Of a DNA stretch of 64,000 nucleotides, positions 53,025 to 62,486 are shown piece after piece. The DNA comes from Catenulispora sp. GP43. Lineage in GTDB: Bacteria; Actinomycetota; Actinomycetes; Streptomycetales; Catenulisporaceae. Positions within the stretch are counted from its first letter, which is position 1, and each line of letters begins with the position of its first letter. Made by a program: the position numbers and the translations under genes. The notes below the pieces were generated by a model that did no database searches, had not been told where the DNA came from, and was given only the letters and a program-made list of their open reading frames with translations. The stretch lies in contig NZ_JBGCCT010000001.1 of NCBI RefSeq assembly GCF_041260665.1, positions 124,001 to 188,000 of the forward strand. The letters run 5' to 3'.

Positions 53025-54629
53025 ATGCCGGAACATGCTCTCCTGGACGACTTCGACACTTACTATCGGGCCGTAGCCAGCCGCGACACGCGGTTCGACG
53101 GCCGCTTCTTCACCGGCGTCACCACCACCGGCATCTACTGCCGGCCGATCTGCCCTGCCCGCACGCCCAAGCCGGAGAACGTGCGGTTCTTCCGGGTGGC
53201 CGCGGCCGCCGAGGCCGCCGGGTTCCGGACCTGCCGCCGCTGCCGGCCGGACAAGGTGCCGGGCTCGCCGGACTGGAACGTGCGCGCCGACCTGGCCGGC
53301 CGGGCGCTGCGGCTGATCGCCGACGGCGCCGCCGACCAGCAGGACGGGGTGGCGGCGCTGGCCCGCACGCTGGCGGTCAGCGAACGGCACCTGCACCGGG
53401 TGCTGGTCGCCGAACTCGGCGTCGGGCCGCTGACCCTGGCCCGCTCCCGCCGCGCGCAGACCGCCCGCCTGCTGCTGGAGTCGACGGCACTGCCGGTCTC
53501 GGACGTCGCGTTCGCCGCCGGCTACGGCTCGATCCGCCAGTTCAACGACTCGGTCCGGGAGGCGTTCGGCGCCACCCCGAGCGAGATCCGCGTGCGCTTC
53601 GGCAGCGGCGCGGCGGCGGCCGATCTGGCCGGGAGCGCGGTGGACGGGGACGGGGCGCTGACCCTGCGGCTGACCTACCGGACCCCGTTCGACTTCGGCG
53701 CGCTGCTCGGCTGGTTCGGGAACCGCGCGGTGCCGGGCGTCGACGAGGTGGTGGGCTCGGGCGCCGGGGCGGTCTACCGCCGCGCGCTGCGCCTGCCGTA
53801 CGGCACCGGCCAGGTGGAGCTGCGCGACGACCAGGGCGTGGTGCACGCGCGGCTGGTGGTGGACGACCTGCGGGACGTCGCGGTCGCGGTCCGCCGCTGC
53901 CGGGACCTGCTGGACCTGGACGCCGACCCGGCACAGGTGGACGCGGTGCTGGCCGGGGACCCGGCGCTGGCGCCGCTGGTCGCCGCGCGGCCCGGGCTGC
54001 GCGTCCCGGGCGCGGTCGACGGCTTCGAAATCGCCGTGCGCGCGGTGCTCGGCCAGCAGATCAGCGTGGCCGCCGCTCGCACCATGACCGCGCGCCTGGT
54101 CCAGCGGTTCAGCGCGGTCGAGCTGGCCGCCGAGGCCGCACTGGTCCCGGAGTCGGCCGCCCCGGCAAGTCACTTTGTCGACAAGGCCGACAAGAAGGCG
54201 GACCTCACCCCCTTCCCGCGCCCCGAGACCCTGGCCGCCGGCGACTACGAAGGCCTCGGCCTCACCCGGCGCACTGCCTCGACGCTGCGCGCCCTGGCCA
54301 CCGCGGTGGCGAGCGGCGACCTCACCCTGGACCGCGGCGTGGACCGTGCCGAGGCGCGCGCCAAGCTGCTGGCCGTCCCGGGCATCGGCCCCTGGACCGC
54401 CGACTACGTCGCGTTGCGCGTGTTCGGCGACCCCGACGCCTTCCCGGTCGGCGACCTGATCGTCCGCCGCCAGGCCGAACGCCTCGGCCTGCCCGGCACC
54501 GAGAAGGCCCTGCTGGCCCACGCCGAACACTGGCGCCCCTGGCGGGCCTACGCCGCCCTGCACCTGTGGGCCGGCGCGAGCGACCCCGTCACCGAACGAG
54601 CTGAAGGAACCGAGGGAACAGAACAGTGA
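53025..54629 (+). CDS. alkA: Ada-type regulator fused to 3-methyladenine DNA glycosylase II
   Basis: A 534-aa three-part DNA-repair protein. Residues 1-80 are the Ada zinc domain with Cys pairs in GIYCRPICPAR and TCRRCRP, where the first Cys accepts methyl groups from phosphotriesters. Residues 90-185 are an AraC-type HTH domain (LARTLAVSERHLHRVLVAELG). The rest is AlkA: AlkA_N, then HhH-GPD with AVPGIGPWTADYVALRVFGDPDAF, where Asp is catalytic. ogt follows with a 4-nt overlap. The same fusion-plus-ogt pair is found in M. tuberculosis (Rv1317c-Rv1316c). Confidence 0.93.
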   Translation: MPEHALLDDFDTYYRAVASRDTRFDGRFFTGVTTTGIYCRPICPARTPKPENVRFFRVAAAAEAAGFRTCRRCRPDKVPGSPDWNVRADLAGRALRLIADGAADQQDGVAALARTLAVSERHLHRVLVAELGVGPLTLARSRRAQTARLLLESTALPVSDVAFAAGYGSIRQFNDSVREAFGATPSEIRVRFGSGAAAADLAGSAVDGDGALTLRLTYRTPFDFGALLGWFGNRAVPGVDEVVGSGAGAVYRRALRLPYGTGQVELRDDQGVVHARLVVDDLRDVAVAVRRCRDLLDLDADPAQVDAVLAGDPALAPLVAARPGLRVPGAVDGFEIAVRAVLGQQISVAAARTMTARLVQRFSAVELAAEAALVPESAAPASHFVDKADKKADLTPFPRPETLAAGDYEGLGLTRRTASTLRALATAVASGDLTLDRGVDRAEARAKLLAVPGIGPWTADYVALRVFGDPDAFPVGDLIVRRQAERLGLPGTEKALLAHAEHWRPWRAYAALHLWAGASDPVTERAEGTEGTEQ

Positions 54630-55126
54630 GCACCCTGACCTACACCACCATCCCGACGCCGGCGGGCCCGTTCACCGTCCTGGCCGGCCCCGACGACACC
54701 GTCCACGCCGCCGGTTTCACCGCCGACCCGGCGTTCCTGGCCGGCATGCTGGGCGCACCGACGCCGGAGCAGGGCCCGCACGACCGCGTGGCCGAGCGCG
54801 TGGCGGCCTACTTCGCCGGCAACCTGGCCGCGCTCGACGACGTGGCCGTCGCCTACCGGCCCACCGGGCCGTTCCGGACCGCGGCCTGGGACGCGATGCG
54901 CGCGGTCAAGGCCGGCGACACCATCAGCTACACGCGGCTCGCAGCCACGGCGGGGAACCCCGCAGCGGTCCGGGCGGCCGGGTCGGCGTGCGCGTCCAAC
55001 GCGATCGCGCTATTCGTGCCCTGCCACCGCATCGTGCGTAGCGACGGCTCCAGCAAGAACTTCCTGTACGGCCTGGAGTGCAAGGCCACGCTGCTGGCGC
55101 ACGAGAAGCAGCACGCGGGGGTCTGA
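54626..55126 (+). CDS. ogt: Methylated-DNA-protein-cysteine methyltransferase
   Basis: A 166-aa suicide enzyme that repairs O6-methylguanine. The acceptor Cys133 lies in IALFVPCHRIVRSDG, and the helix-turn-helix part has ISYTRLAATAGNPAAVRAAG. GTG 54626 overlaps the alkA stop (GTGA), so both are made together. The Ada domain of the upstream protein is the likely local activator. Confidence 0.94.
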   Translation: MSTLTYTTIPTPAGPFTVLAGPDDTVHAAGFTADPAFLAGMLGAPTPEQGPHDRVAERVAAYFAGNLAALDDVAVAYRPTGPFRTAAWDAMRAVKAGDTISYTRLAATAGNPAAVRAAGSACASNAIALFVPCHRIVRSDGSSKNFLYGLECKATLLAHEKQHAGV

Positions 55127-55149
55127 GCCTCGGAGTCCACAGTCGGAGC

Positions 55150-56454
55150 TCAGAGCTCGGCGGCCGGTCGGTCGCTCATCTGCGTGGCCTGTTTCGGGAG
55201 GAAGCCGGGTGGCATCTCACCGACCGGTGCCACCTCGAACAACACCTGGAACCCGACCCCGTACTTCTCCTCGATGCTGTGTCCGATCGGTCCGCACTCC
55301 GCCCACGGGAGCAACCGCATGGCGCGGAACTCCGCGGGTTCGTGCTTATACGCGGCCAACTGCAAAGGCTCCCCGCCGCCGACCCTCGGCGCGACCGTCC
55401 ACGCGACCGGGTTCTCCCGGGGCGAGGCCAAGCCGAGGAACACCACGCCGCCGTATTCGACCCAGGCAACGTGCTCTGTGCGTCGGCCCACAGTGAGCGT
55501 CCCGTAAAGGTAGTCGACCATCTCGACCGTGTCCGCGTCCTCCCGGATGTCCCGGAAGTGGTCGTTCACGATCTTGCCCAGCTTCTCCTTCAAGGCCACG
55601 TCCACATGTGCGCTCTGTTCGGACGCCGTCCTTAGCGAATAGAACGCTATGGCCGCCCTGTCATCCACCCTGTAGTAGGCACAGGCGGGGGTCGCGTTAT
55701 AGAGCTTCACCAACAGCTTGCCCCGCGCCCCTTCCGGCAGGTCGTTCCGGATCCGGTTCAGCAGAGCCAGATTCCGCGAGACCCCAGCGGAGACGATGCC
55801 CTCGCCCCTCAGGTCCGTGCTGCGCTGCCGTGCCGCGTCAGAGGTCGGATCCAGCAGCAGGATCTCCACCCGCACCTCGTTGTCCGCGGCCAGAACGTGC
55901 CGCAGAGCGGCGACGCAGCGGAGCCGCTCGTCCGCCTCGTCGCCCTCCGCGGTGGTGTCGTCCAGGACGTTGCTGGACGTGTCCATGATCCGCACCAGGT
56001 CGTCGCAGCGTTCCAGCCGCTCTATGAACTTCAGATAGGGGAAGCGCTCGTAGCCGGTCATCGGTGCGTATTCCGCGATGCTGCCGAACTTCTCGTTCGC
56101 GAAAGCACGGATCGCCAGGAACACCGGCGACAAGAAGAACGCCACAAGCAGGGCGCCGGCCACGTCACCGGTGACCCCGCGGAAGAATTCCTTCCACTGT
56201 CCCTTGTCCGGATGCACCCACGCCATCGTGAGCGTGATCGCCACGGTCGCCAGCAGCACCGACGACGACCAGGCCACCAGCGCGCTCATCCGCCGCTGCC
56301 GCAGCCGCCTCACCCAGCCCGGCTGTCCCTGCGGGGCGTCGGCGGGATCGCGCTCCCGGTCCCGGTCACGCTCCCCCTCCCGGTCCTCGTCGCGTCGGGC
56401 CGGAGCGAAGCCGTTCTCCGGACTGGGGAACTCTTGGCGGATCGCCTTGGGCAT
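55150..56454 (-). CDS. Two-TM protein with a PLD-like/DUF5919-like cytoplasmic domain
   Basis: A 434-aa protein not assigned to a family. The first about 75 aa are charged (EDREGERDRDRERDPAD). Two membrane segments follow, LVAWSSSVLLATVAITLTMA and GALLVAFFLSPVFLAIRAF. A cytoplasmic domain has VRVEILLLDPTSDAARQRS, KLLVKLYNATPACAYYRVDDRAAIAFYS and a regular beta/alpha pattern. This resembles inactive phospholipase-D folds (DUF5919-type) and lacks an HKD motif. ATG 56454 follows GGGGTGG. No partner gene is evident. A signalling or membrane-effector role is possible but not shown. Confidence 0.68.
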   Translation of the reverse strand: MPKAIRQEFPSPENGFAPARRDEDREGERDRDRERDPADAPQGQPGWVRRLRQRRMSALVAWSSSVLLATVAITLTMAWVHPDKGQWKEFFRGVTGDVAGALLVAFFLSPVFLAIRAFANEKFGSIAEYAPMTGYERFPYLKFIERLERCDDLVRIMDTSSNVLDDTTAEGDEADERLRCVAALRHVLAADNEVRVEILLLDPTSDAARQRSTDLRGEGIVSAGVSRNLALLNRIRNDLPEGARGKLLVKLYNATPACAYYRVDDRAAIAFYSLRTASEQSAHVDVALKEKLGKIVNDHFRDIREDADTVEMVDYLYGTLTVGRRTEHVAWVEYGGVVFLGLASPRENPVAWTVAPRVGGGEPLQLAAYKHEPAEFRAMRLLPWAECGPIGHSIEEKYGVGFQVLFEVAPVGEMPPGFLPKQATQMSDRPAAEL

Positions 56455-56521
56455 GACCACCCCCTTCGGTGTCGGGAATCGCCCATCAGAGCATTCCCAA
56501 ACCGGTAGCGAGTGGAACAAG

Positions 56522-56544
56522 TCAGAACAATGTCAGAACAGAAT
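56522..56544 (-). repeat. Duplicate of the 3' end and stop codon of the GNAT gene
   Basis: TCAGAACA at 56533-56540 (gene end) recurs at 56522-56529 with 11 nt spacing. Read on the coding strand, TGTTCTGAC appears twice. Confidence 0.7.
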
Positions 56545-57393
56545 CGACGCGAAAGCGCCGACCTCCTCGAAGCCGACTTTGCGGTACACGGCGCGGGCCG
56601 GAGCGTTGTAGTCGTTCACGTACAAGCTCACGATCGACGCGAAATCGCGCAGCGCGTACTCCACGACCGCCGCCATCCCGGCCGCCGCGATGCCCTTGCC
56701 GCGCAGCGCCGGATGCGTCCACACCCCCTGGATCTGGCACGCCTGCTCGGTCACCGCGCCGATCTCCGCCTTGAACACCACGTGCCCGTCCTCGATCCAG
56801 GCGAAGGCCCGGCCGGCGTGAACGAGTTCGGAGACGCGCGCGCGGTAGGAGTTGCCGTTGTCGTCGCCCACCGGCGAGACCCCGACCTCTTCGGTGAACA
56901 TCGCTATGCAGGCCGGCAGCAGCGCGTCTATCTGGTTCGGCGTCACCGGCTTCACCCGGAAGTCCGGCTCGACCGCCGGGGAGGAGCCGCGGATCTCCAT
57001 GAGCGGCTGGCTGGAGCGCACCTCGCGGGCCGGGCCCCAGGTCGGCCGGACCTGTTCCCACAGCGCCATCGCGGCCTCGGCCGGGCCGACGATCGAGGAG
57101 CAGCGGCGGCCCTGGCGCCGGGCGCGCTCGGCGAAGGCGCGCACGGCCTCCGAGCCGGCCTCGACGGGGACCAGGTTCGCCCCGGAGTAGCACAGCGCGT
57201 CGAGCTTGCCGTTCACCACGTGGCCCCAGACCTCGCCGCCCAGGCGCCAGGCGTCCAGCCCGGAGGCCTCGACCCGGGAGGCCACGAAGACGTTCGCGAC
57301 CGGATCGCGCGCCAGCAGGGCGCGGACGTCGGCCAGATCGGCCACGCCCAACAGCCTGGTGCTGGTCCCGCGGACCCTCGACAACACGCTCAT
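56533..57393 (-). CDS. DUF4081-GNAT acetyltransferase
   Basis: A 286-aa protein with an N-terminal DUF4081 domain (GVADLADVRALLARDPVANVFVASRVE) and a C-terminal GNAT domain: FKAEIGAVTEQACQIQGVWTHPALRGKGIAAAGMAAVVEYAL (residues about 207-250, acetyl-CoA loop RGKGIAAAG) and VSLYVNDYNAPARAVYRKVGF. It is conserved next to ispG in actinobacteria (Rv2867c type). The substrate is unproven. A TACAGT box 17 nt before ATG 57393 may be its promoter. Confidence 0.85.
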   Translation of the reverse strand: MSVLSRVRGTSTRLLGVADLADVRALLARDPVANVFVASRVEASGLDAWRLGGEVWGHVVNGKLDALCYSGANLVPVEAGSEAVRAFAERARRQGRRCSSIVGPAEAAMALWEQVRPTWGPAREVRSSQPLMEIRGSSPAVEPDFRVKPVTPNQIDALLPACIAMFTEEVGVSPVGDDNGNSYRARVSELVHAGRAFAWIEDGHVVFKAEIGAVTEQACQIQGVWTHPALRGKGIAAAGMAAVVEYALRDFASIVSLYVNDYNAPARAVYRKVGFEEVGAFASILF

Positions 57394-57554
57394 CGCACGA
57401 TCACCAGTTCACTGTACGTCGCGGAAATGGCCGCGCACCGACCATGCGGCTATTCGGTGCGCAGCCGTGACCGGAAAACGCTCTACAGGGGCTCGGAGAA
57501 CTCTCTGGAGACGCTCCCCAGGGCCCCATATAGGACGGTACTGGAAGCCGGGCC

Positions 57555-58724
57555 TTAAAGCGCGGCGTTCACAGACTCCACGATTTCACCGGTCTCGGCG
57601 TCGATCTCCAGGCCCATCTCCGAGGCGATCTTGAAGGCCTCCTCGATCAGCGTCTCCACGATCTGCGCCTCCGGCACGGTCTTGATGACCTCGCCGCGCA
57701 CGAAGATCTGGCCCTTGCCGTTGCCCGAGGCCACACCGAGGTCCGCCTCGCGCGCCTCGCCCGGGCCGTTCACCACACAGCCCATGACCGCGACCCGCAG
57801 CGGCACCTTCAGCCCGTCGAGGGCCGCGCTGACCTGGTCGGCGAGCTTGTAGACGTCGACCTGGGCCCGGCCGCAGGAGGGGCAGGAGACGATCTCCAGG
57901 CCGCGCTGGCGCAAGCCCAGCGACTCCAGGATCTGCTGCCCGACCTTCACCTCCTCGACCGGAGGGGCGGACAGCGAGACCCGGATGGTGTCGCCGATGC
58001 CCTCGGCCAGCAGCGCGCCGAAGGCGACCGCGGACTTGATGGTGCCCTGGAACGCCGGCCCGGCCTCGGTGACGCCGAGGTGCAGCGGGTAGTCGCAGGC
58101 CTCGGCCAGCTGCCGGTAGGCGTTGATCATCACGACCGGGTCGTTGTGCTTGACCGAGATCTTGATGTCCCGGAAGTCGTGCTCCTCGAACAGCGAGCAC
58201 TCCCACAGCGCGGACTCCACCAGCGCCTCGGCGGTGGCCTTGCCGTACTTCTCGTACAGCCGCTTGTCCAGCGAGCCGGCGTTCACGCCGATCCGGATCG
58301 GGACGCCGGCGGCCTTGGCCGCCTTGGCGATCTCGCCGACCTTGTCGTCGAAGGCCTTGATGTTGCCCGGGTTCACCCGCACCGCGGCGCAGCCGGCGTC
58401 GATCGCGGCGAACACGTACTTGGGCTGGAAGTGGATGTCGGCGATCACCGGGATCTGCGACTTCTTCGCGATCATCGGCAGCGCGTCGGCGTCGTCCTGG
58501 GACGGCACCGCGACCCGCACGATCTGGCACCCGGCGGCGGTCAGCTGCGCGATCTGCTGCAGCGTGGCGTTCACGTCAGCGGTGAGGGTCGTGGTCATCG
58601 ACTGCACGGAGACCGGGGCGTCCCCGCCGACGGGGACGGAGCCCACCATGATCTGGCGGGACTTGCGGCGGATGGCAAGCGGCTTGGTCGGGAGTGCGGG
58701 CATGCCCAGCGCGATGGCGGTCAA
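57555..58724 (-). CDS. ispG: 4-hydroxy-3-methylbut-2-enyl diphosphate synthase
   Basis: A 389-aa [4Fe-4S] enzyme of the MEP isoprenoid pathway that converts MEcPP to HMBPP. It has [25 protein letters not shown] (endpoints of one conserved block, residues about 23-47) and the cluster cysteines in [12 protein letters not shown] and [14 protein letters not shown] 58724 is preferred because it gives the [14 protein letters not shown] start shared with Streptomyces homologues, and ATG 58703 is the alternative. It lies in the dxr-rip1-ispG-GNAT array. Confidence 0.95.
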   Translation of the reverse strand: MTAIALGMPALPTKPLAIRRKSRQIMVGSVPVGGDAPVSVQSMTTTLTADVNATLQQIAQLTAAGCQIVRVAVPSQDDADALPMIAKKSQIPVIADIHFQPKYVFAAIDAGCAAVRVNPGNIKAFDDKVGEIAKAAKAAGVPIRIGVNAGSLDKRLYEKYGKATAEALVESALWECSLFEEHDFRDIKISVKHNDPVVMINAYRQLAEACDYPLHLGVTEAGPAFQGTIKSAVAFGALLAEGIGDTIRVSLSAPPVEEVKVGQQILESLGLRQRGLEIVSCPSCGRAQVDVYKLADQVSAALDGLKVPLRVAVMGCVVNGPGEAREADLGVASGNGKGQIFVRGEVIKTVPEAQIVETLIEEAFKIASEMGLEIDAETGEIVESVNAAL

Positions 58725-58871
58725 GGTCTCACCGTTCCGTGAATGGTTTTCTACTCGCGCACAACGCTACGGCACGTTGGCGAGAGCCCCGTACCCACCG
58801 CGAGATTTTCACTCGGCCTTCACCGGCGCCATGGTGGCGCAGGTCACAGCTATCGCGGGGACGCCCTGTCG

Positions 58872-59006
58872 TCAATGCCCGAGGACGGCGAGAAGCCCGA
58901 CCTCCGGGGCCGGCACGCCGGGCTGCGCCAGGGCGCGGAAGTCGGTCTCGACCGCGGCCAGGTCCAGGTCCGCGTACCCGGCGATCTCGGCAACGGTGAC
59001 AGCCAT
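58872..59006 (-). CDS. Possible 44-aa small protein between rip1 and ispG
   Basis: ATG 59006 to TGA 58872 reads MAVTVAEIAGYADLDLAAVE, then a C-terminus PAPEVGLLAVLGH, with good codon usage. It occupies part of the 378-bp gap between rip1 and ispG. No ribosome-binding site is clear and no family is recognised. It could be a decayed fragment. The rest of the gap holds the ispG promoter region (58725-58860) and a terminator. Confidence 0.35.
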   Translation of the reverse strand: MAVTVAEIAGYADLDLAAVETDFRALAQPGVPAPEVGLLAVLGH

Positions 59007-59037
59007 GCGGCGAGGCTGGTCGAGCCGACCGACAGCA

Positions 59038-59070
59038 AGCCGCCCGGCGCCGAAACGGCGCCGGGCGGCT
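59038..59070 (-). terminator. Terminator after rip1
   Basis: AGCCGCCCGGCGCCG-AAA-CGGCGCCGGGCGGCT, a perfect 15-bp stem with a 3-nt loop, 33 nt beyond the rip1 stop. Confidence 0.85.
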
Positions 59071-59083
59071 CGGAAAGGGCAGG

Positions 59084-59115
59084 TCAGCTCGGGAAGTACG
59101 GCTCAGCTCGGGAAG
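59084..59115 (-). repeat. Duplicate of the 3' end and stop codon of rip1
   Basis: TCAGCTCGGGAAG occurs at 59103-59115 (gene end) and, identical, at 59084-59096, 19 nt apart. It lies between the gene and its terminator. Confidence 0.8.
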
Positions 59116-60332
59116 CGCAGCGGGTTGGTGATGTCGGCGGCCATCAGCAGCAGCGACAGGCCGACGAACAGCACCAGGAAGGTGAACGCGGCCGGCATCA
59201 GCTTGTTCAGGTCCACGCGGCCCGGGTCGGGCCGGCCGACCAGCTTGGCGACCTTGCGGCGGCCGGCCTCGTACAGCGCGATCGCGATGTGCCCGCCGTC
59301 CAGGGGCAGCAGCGGCAGCAGGTTGAAGATGCCGATGAACAGGTTGATGCTCGCGATGTACTGCAGGAAGCTCGCGTAGCCGCCGTCCTTGATCACGCTG
59401 CCAGTCAGGCTGGCCATGCCGACCACGCCCACCGGGGCGTCCGCCGAGCGCGGCTTGTCGCTGGTGGTGGCCTGGAACAGCTTGGGGATCGAGGCCGGGA
59501 TGTTGACCAGGCCGGTCACCGAGCCCTTGGCGTAGGACCCGAAGGTGCTGAAGCCGTCGCCCGCCGCGCTGATCGGGCCGGGGTGCTTGGTGACCACCGG
59601 CGGCGCCTGGATGCCGATCATCAGGCCGAGCTGGACCTGCTTGGGGTCGGCCGAGACGTTGCCGACGGCCGGGGTGATCGTGGTGGTGTGCTGCTGGCCG
59701 TCGCGCACGTAGGTCACGCTCACCGGGACCGGGGCGCTGGTCGGCTTGTTGTCGCTGCCGAGCGAGGGCTCCCCCTTGTGCAGCTGGTCGGTGACGTCGG
59801 TCCAGCTGTGGGTCGGCACGTTGTTCACCGCGACGATCTTGTCGCCGTTCATCAGGCCGGCGGCCTTGGCCGGGCTCGCGGCGTCGCCGGTGCCGCAGTC
59901 GCCGGCCGTCGTCTTCAGGCACTGGGTGACCGTGCCGACCGTCCCGGACAGGTCCCGGGTGGCCACGCCCCAGGTCAGCGGGACGATCAGGAGCAGCACC
60001 AGGGCGATGATGAAGTGCACGAGCGAGCCGGCCGACAGCGTCAGCAGCCGCCAGCCCAGCGGCTTGCGGTAGAAGGCCCGCGGCTCGTCCTCCGGGTCGA
60101 TCGGCTCCAGGTCCGTCATCCCGATGATCTTGACGTAGCCGCCGGCCGGGATCGCCTTGACGCCGTACTCGGTCTCGCCCTTGCGGAACGACCAGATCCG
60201 CGGCCCGAAACCGACGAAGAACTCGGTCACCTTGCCGCCGGCCTTGCGCGCGCACACCATGTGCCCGGCCTCGTGCAGCATGATCGATGCGATGAGCGCG
60301 AGGGCGAACAGGATGATGCCTAGCGGGCCCAC
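59103..60332 (-). CDS. rip1: Site-2 protease of the M50 family (Rip1/RseP type)
   Basis: A 409-aa membrane metalloprotease that cleaves anti-sigma factors and other membrane proteins inside the bilayer. The zinc site H20EAGH24 lies in the first helix. VGFGPRIWSF and GVKAIPAGGYVKIIGM follow, then a PDZ domain (AAGLMNGDKIVAVNN). The LDG motif is in NLLPLLPLDGGHIAIALYE near the C-terminus. GTG 60332 has AGGTGG upstream. It lies between dxr and ispG, the arrangement of Rv2870c-Rv2869c-Rv2868c. Confidence 0.93.
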   Translation of the reverse strand: MGPLGIILFALALIASIMLHEAGHMVCARKAGGKVTEFFVGFGPRIWSFRKGETEYGVKAIPAGGYVKIIGMTDLEPIDPEDEPRAFYRKPLGWRLLTLSAGSLVHFIIALVLLLIVPLTWGVATRDLSGTVGTVTQCLKTTAGDCGTGDAASPAKAAGLMNGDKIVAVNNVPTHSWTDVTDQLHKGEPSLGSDNKPTSAPVPVSVTYVRDGQQHTTTITPAVGNVSADPKQVQLGLMIGIQAPPVVTKHPGPISAAGDGFSTFGSYAKGSVTGLVNIPASIPKLFQATTSDKPRSADAPVGVVGMASLTGSVIKDGGYASFLQYIASINLFIGIFNLLPLLPLDGGHIAIALYEAGRRKVAKLVGRPDPGRVDLNKLMPAAFTFLVLFVGLSLLLMAADITNPLRFPS

Positions 60333-60383
60333 TTATCCACCTAACGTTGTCGGCACAGGTGCCGGTCGACGCGTGTCGTCTCC

Positions 60384-61601
60384 TCAGCCGGCCGTCAGTT
60401 CGCGTGCCCGCGCACGCGCCCAGGAATCCGCCTCGAGAACGGCCTCCAGAGTAAGGTCCCCACCCTGAGAGCGCCCTGAACCGGAGTGTTCGGCGACCAC
60501 CCGTTCGATGGTATCGACGATCGCCGGGAAGCGGAGGCGGCCGGCGAGGAATGCGGCCACACATTCCTCGTTGGCACCGTTGAAGACGGCCGGAGCCGTC
60601 CCGCCGGTTGCGCCGACCTGCTTGGCCAGCCGGACCGAGGGGAAGGCCTCGTCGTCAAGCGGGAAGAACTCCCAGGTGGACGCCTTCGTCCAGTCTATGG
60701 CCGGGGCGGCGCCGGGGATCCGGTCCGGCCAGCCCAGCGCCAGGGCGATCGGCAGCCGCATGTCCGGCGGGCTGGCCTGGGCCAGGGTGGAGCCGTCCAC
60801 GAACTGCACCATCGAGTGCACGATGGACTGCGGGTGCACCACGACCTCGATGCGCTCGAAGGGGACGTCGAACAACAGGTGCGCCTCGATCACCTCCAGG
60901 CCCTTGTTCACCAGGGTCGCGGAGTTGCAGGTGACCAGCGGGCCCATGTTCCACGTCGGGTGCTTCATCGCCTGTTCGGGCGTCGCGTCCGCCATCTCGG
61001 CGCGGGTACGGCCGCGGAACGGGCCGCCGGAGGCGGTGACGATGAGCTTGTCGACCTCCTCGGCCCGGCCGCCGCGCAGCGCCTGGGCCAGCGCCGAGTG
61101 CTCGGAGTCGACCGGGACGATCTGGCCGGGCTTGGCCCGCCGGGCCACCAGGTCGCCGCCGATGATCAGCGACTCCTTGTTGGCCAGCGCGAGCGTCCGC
61201 CCGGACTCCAGCGCGACCAGGGTGGCCTTCAGACCGGCGGCGCCGTCGATGGCGTTCAGCACGATGTCGCACTCGCGGGCGGCCAGTTCGGTCGCGGCCT
61301 CGGGGCCGGCGAGGATCTCAGGGATCTGGAACTCGCCGGCGGAGTAGCCGCGCTTCTGGGCCGCGGCGTAGAACGCGAGGTTCAGATCCTGGGCGACACT
61401 GGCCTTGGCCACCGCCACCGTGCGCGCGCCGGTGGCCAGTGCCTGCTCGGCGAGCAGCTCCGGGTTCCCGCCGCCGGCCGCCAGGCCGACGACCCGGAAG
61501 CGGTCGGGATTGCGGGCGACCAGATCGAGGGTCTGGGTGCCGATGGAGCCGGTCGAGCCGAGGAGGATGATGTCGCGCACGGTGTGGGTCACGTCGGTCA
61601 T
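60384..61601 (-). CDS. dxr: 1-deoxy-D-xylulose 5-phosphate reductoisomerase
   Basis: A 405-aa NADPH- and metal-dependent enzyme, the committed step of the MEP pathway. NADPH-binding [44 protein letters not shown] (metal-ligand Asp/Glu), ASGGPFRG and [28 protein letters not shown] (endpoints of a conserved block) are all intact. ATG 61601. rip1 follows after 51 nt in the same direction, so the two may share a transcript. Confidence 0.95.
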   Translation of the reverse strand: MTDVTHTVRDIILLGSTGSIGTQTLDLVARNPDRFRVVGLAAGGGNPELLAEQALATGARTVAVAKASVAQDLNLAFYAAAQKRGYSAGEFQIPEILAGPEAATELAARECDIVLNAIDGAAGLKATLVALESGRTLALANKESLIIGGDLVARRAKPGQIVPVDSEHSALAQALRGGRAEEVDKLIVTASGGPFRGRTRAEMADATPEQAMKHPTWNMGPLVTCNSATLVNKGLEVIEAHLLFDVPFERIEVVVHPQSIVHSMVQFVDGSTLAQASPPDMRLPIALALGWPDRIPGAAPAIDWTKASTWEFFPLDDEAFPSVRLAKQVGATGGTAPAVFNGANEECVAAFLAGRLRFPAIVDTIERVVAEHSGSGRSQGGDLTLEAVLEADSWARARARELTAG

Positions 61602-61726
61602 TCTGGCTTACCCCGCGCGGGCGGCGGGCCGGTCGGGGCCGACGGTCACACGAGGTTCACACCGTTGTGCCCATTTCCAAGAGAAACCGCGAACAGCCCG
61701 GGCTCCCGCCGGACCCGTCAGAGCCG

Positions 61727-62359
61727 CTACATCTCCATCAGCCGCGCGGACAGCCCGCCGACCGGGATCCAGTCGATCTCGCTGCCGGCGTCGCGCAGGT
61801 CGGTGATCACCAGATCGTCGTACATGAGGTGGGCCGCGTCGTGCGGCCACAGCACGGCCCACAGCCACAGGCCGCCGGCCTCGCCGAGGAACACCGCGCG
61901 GTCGCCGGTGTCCGGGACGCACCACATGGACGTGGAGCGGCCCGCGGCGTAGAGCTTGGCGTGCGCGGCCGTCTGCTCGAAGGTGCGGCCGGGGTCGAAG
62001 CCGTCCAGGCCGGCGAAGCAGGCCCCGAGACCGACGCCCATCTCCTCGGCGATCAGCACCAGTTCCCCGATGCCGCCGAACGGGTTGGGACCGGCACAGG
62101 CCACCGCGGTCGCGCGGGCCCCGGCCTCGTCGCCGGCATAGGCGACCCCGGTGAACTCCCAGCCGGTCGGCAGCGGCCAGGGCATCCACACCGGGACCTG
62201 GCTGTTGGCGGCCGTCTCGGCCAGTTCCTTCACGGTGGGGGGCTGCACGGGCTGGAGCGGGTGGATCGCGCCGTGCAGGTCGCACTGCCAGGTCGTGGAC
62301 AGCAGGCCGGGGGCGCGCACCCGGCTCCCACAGCGTGGGCAGCTGGGCTCGGCCTTCAT
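61727..62359 (-). CDS. DUF6758-type hypothetical protein
   Basis: A 210-aa protein with an N-terminal zinc-ribbon knuckle (CPRCGSRVRAPGLLSTTWQC). A Trp-rich domain follows (VWMPWPLPTGWEFTGVAYAGD, WLWAVLWPHDAAHLMYDDLVI). It is conserved next to dxr or nearby genes in streptomycetes and has no known activity. ATG 62359 gives the usual MKAEPSCPRCG start. The longer frame to 62464 is ignored. Confidence 0.75.
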   Translation of the reverse strand: MKAEPSCPRCGSRVRAPGLLSTTWQCDLHGAIHPLQPVQPPTVKELAETAANSQVPVWMPWPLPTGWEFTGVAYAGDEAGARATAVACAGPNPFGGIGELVLIAEEMGVGLGACFAGLDGFDPGRTFEQTAAHAKLYAAGRSTSMWCVPDTGDRAVFLGEAGGLWLWAVLWPHDAAHLMYDDLVITDLRDAGSEIDWIPVGGLSARLMEM

Positions 62360-62486
62360 AGAGACTGACGGTCCTCTCGTCGGCGCCGGTCCGTCAAGCC
62401 CCGTCACCCGGATGGCGGGCGGGTCGGGCCGGTGATGGGGCGCGGTTTCGGGCGCGCGCCCCATACCTACCCGTCCCCGGCTCCGG

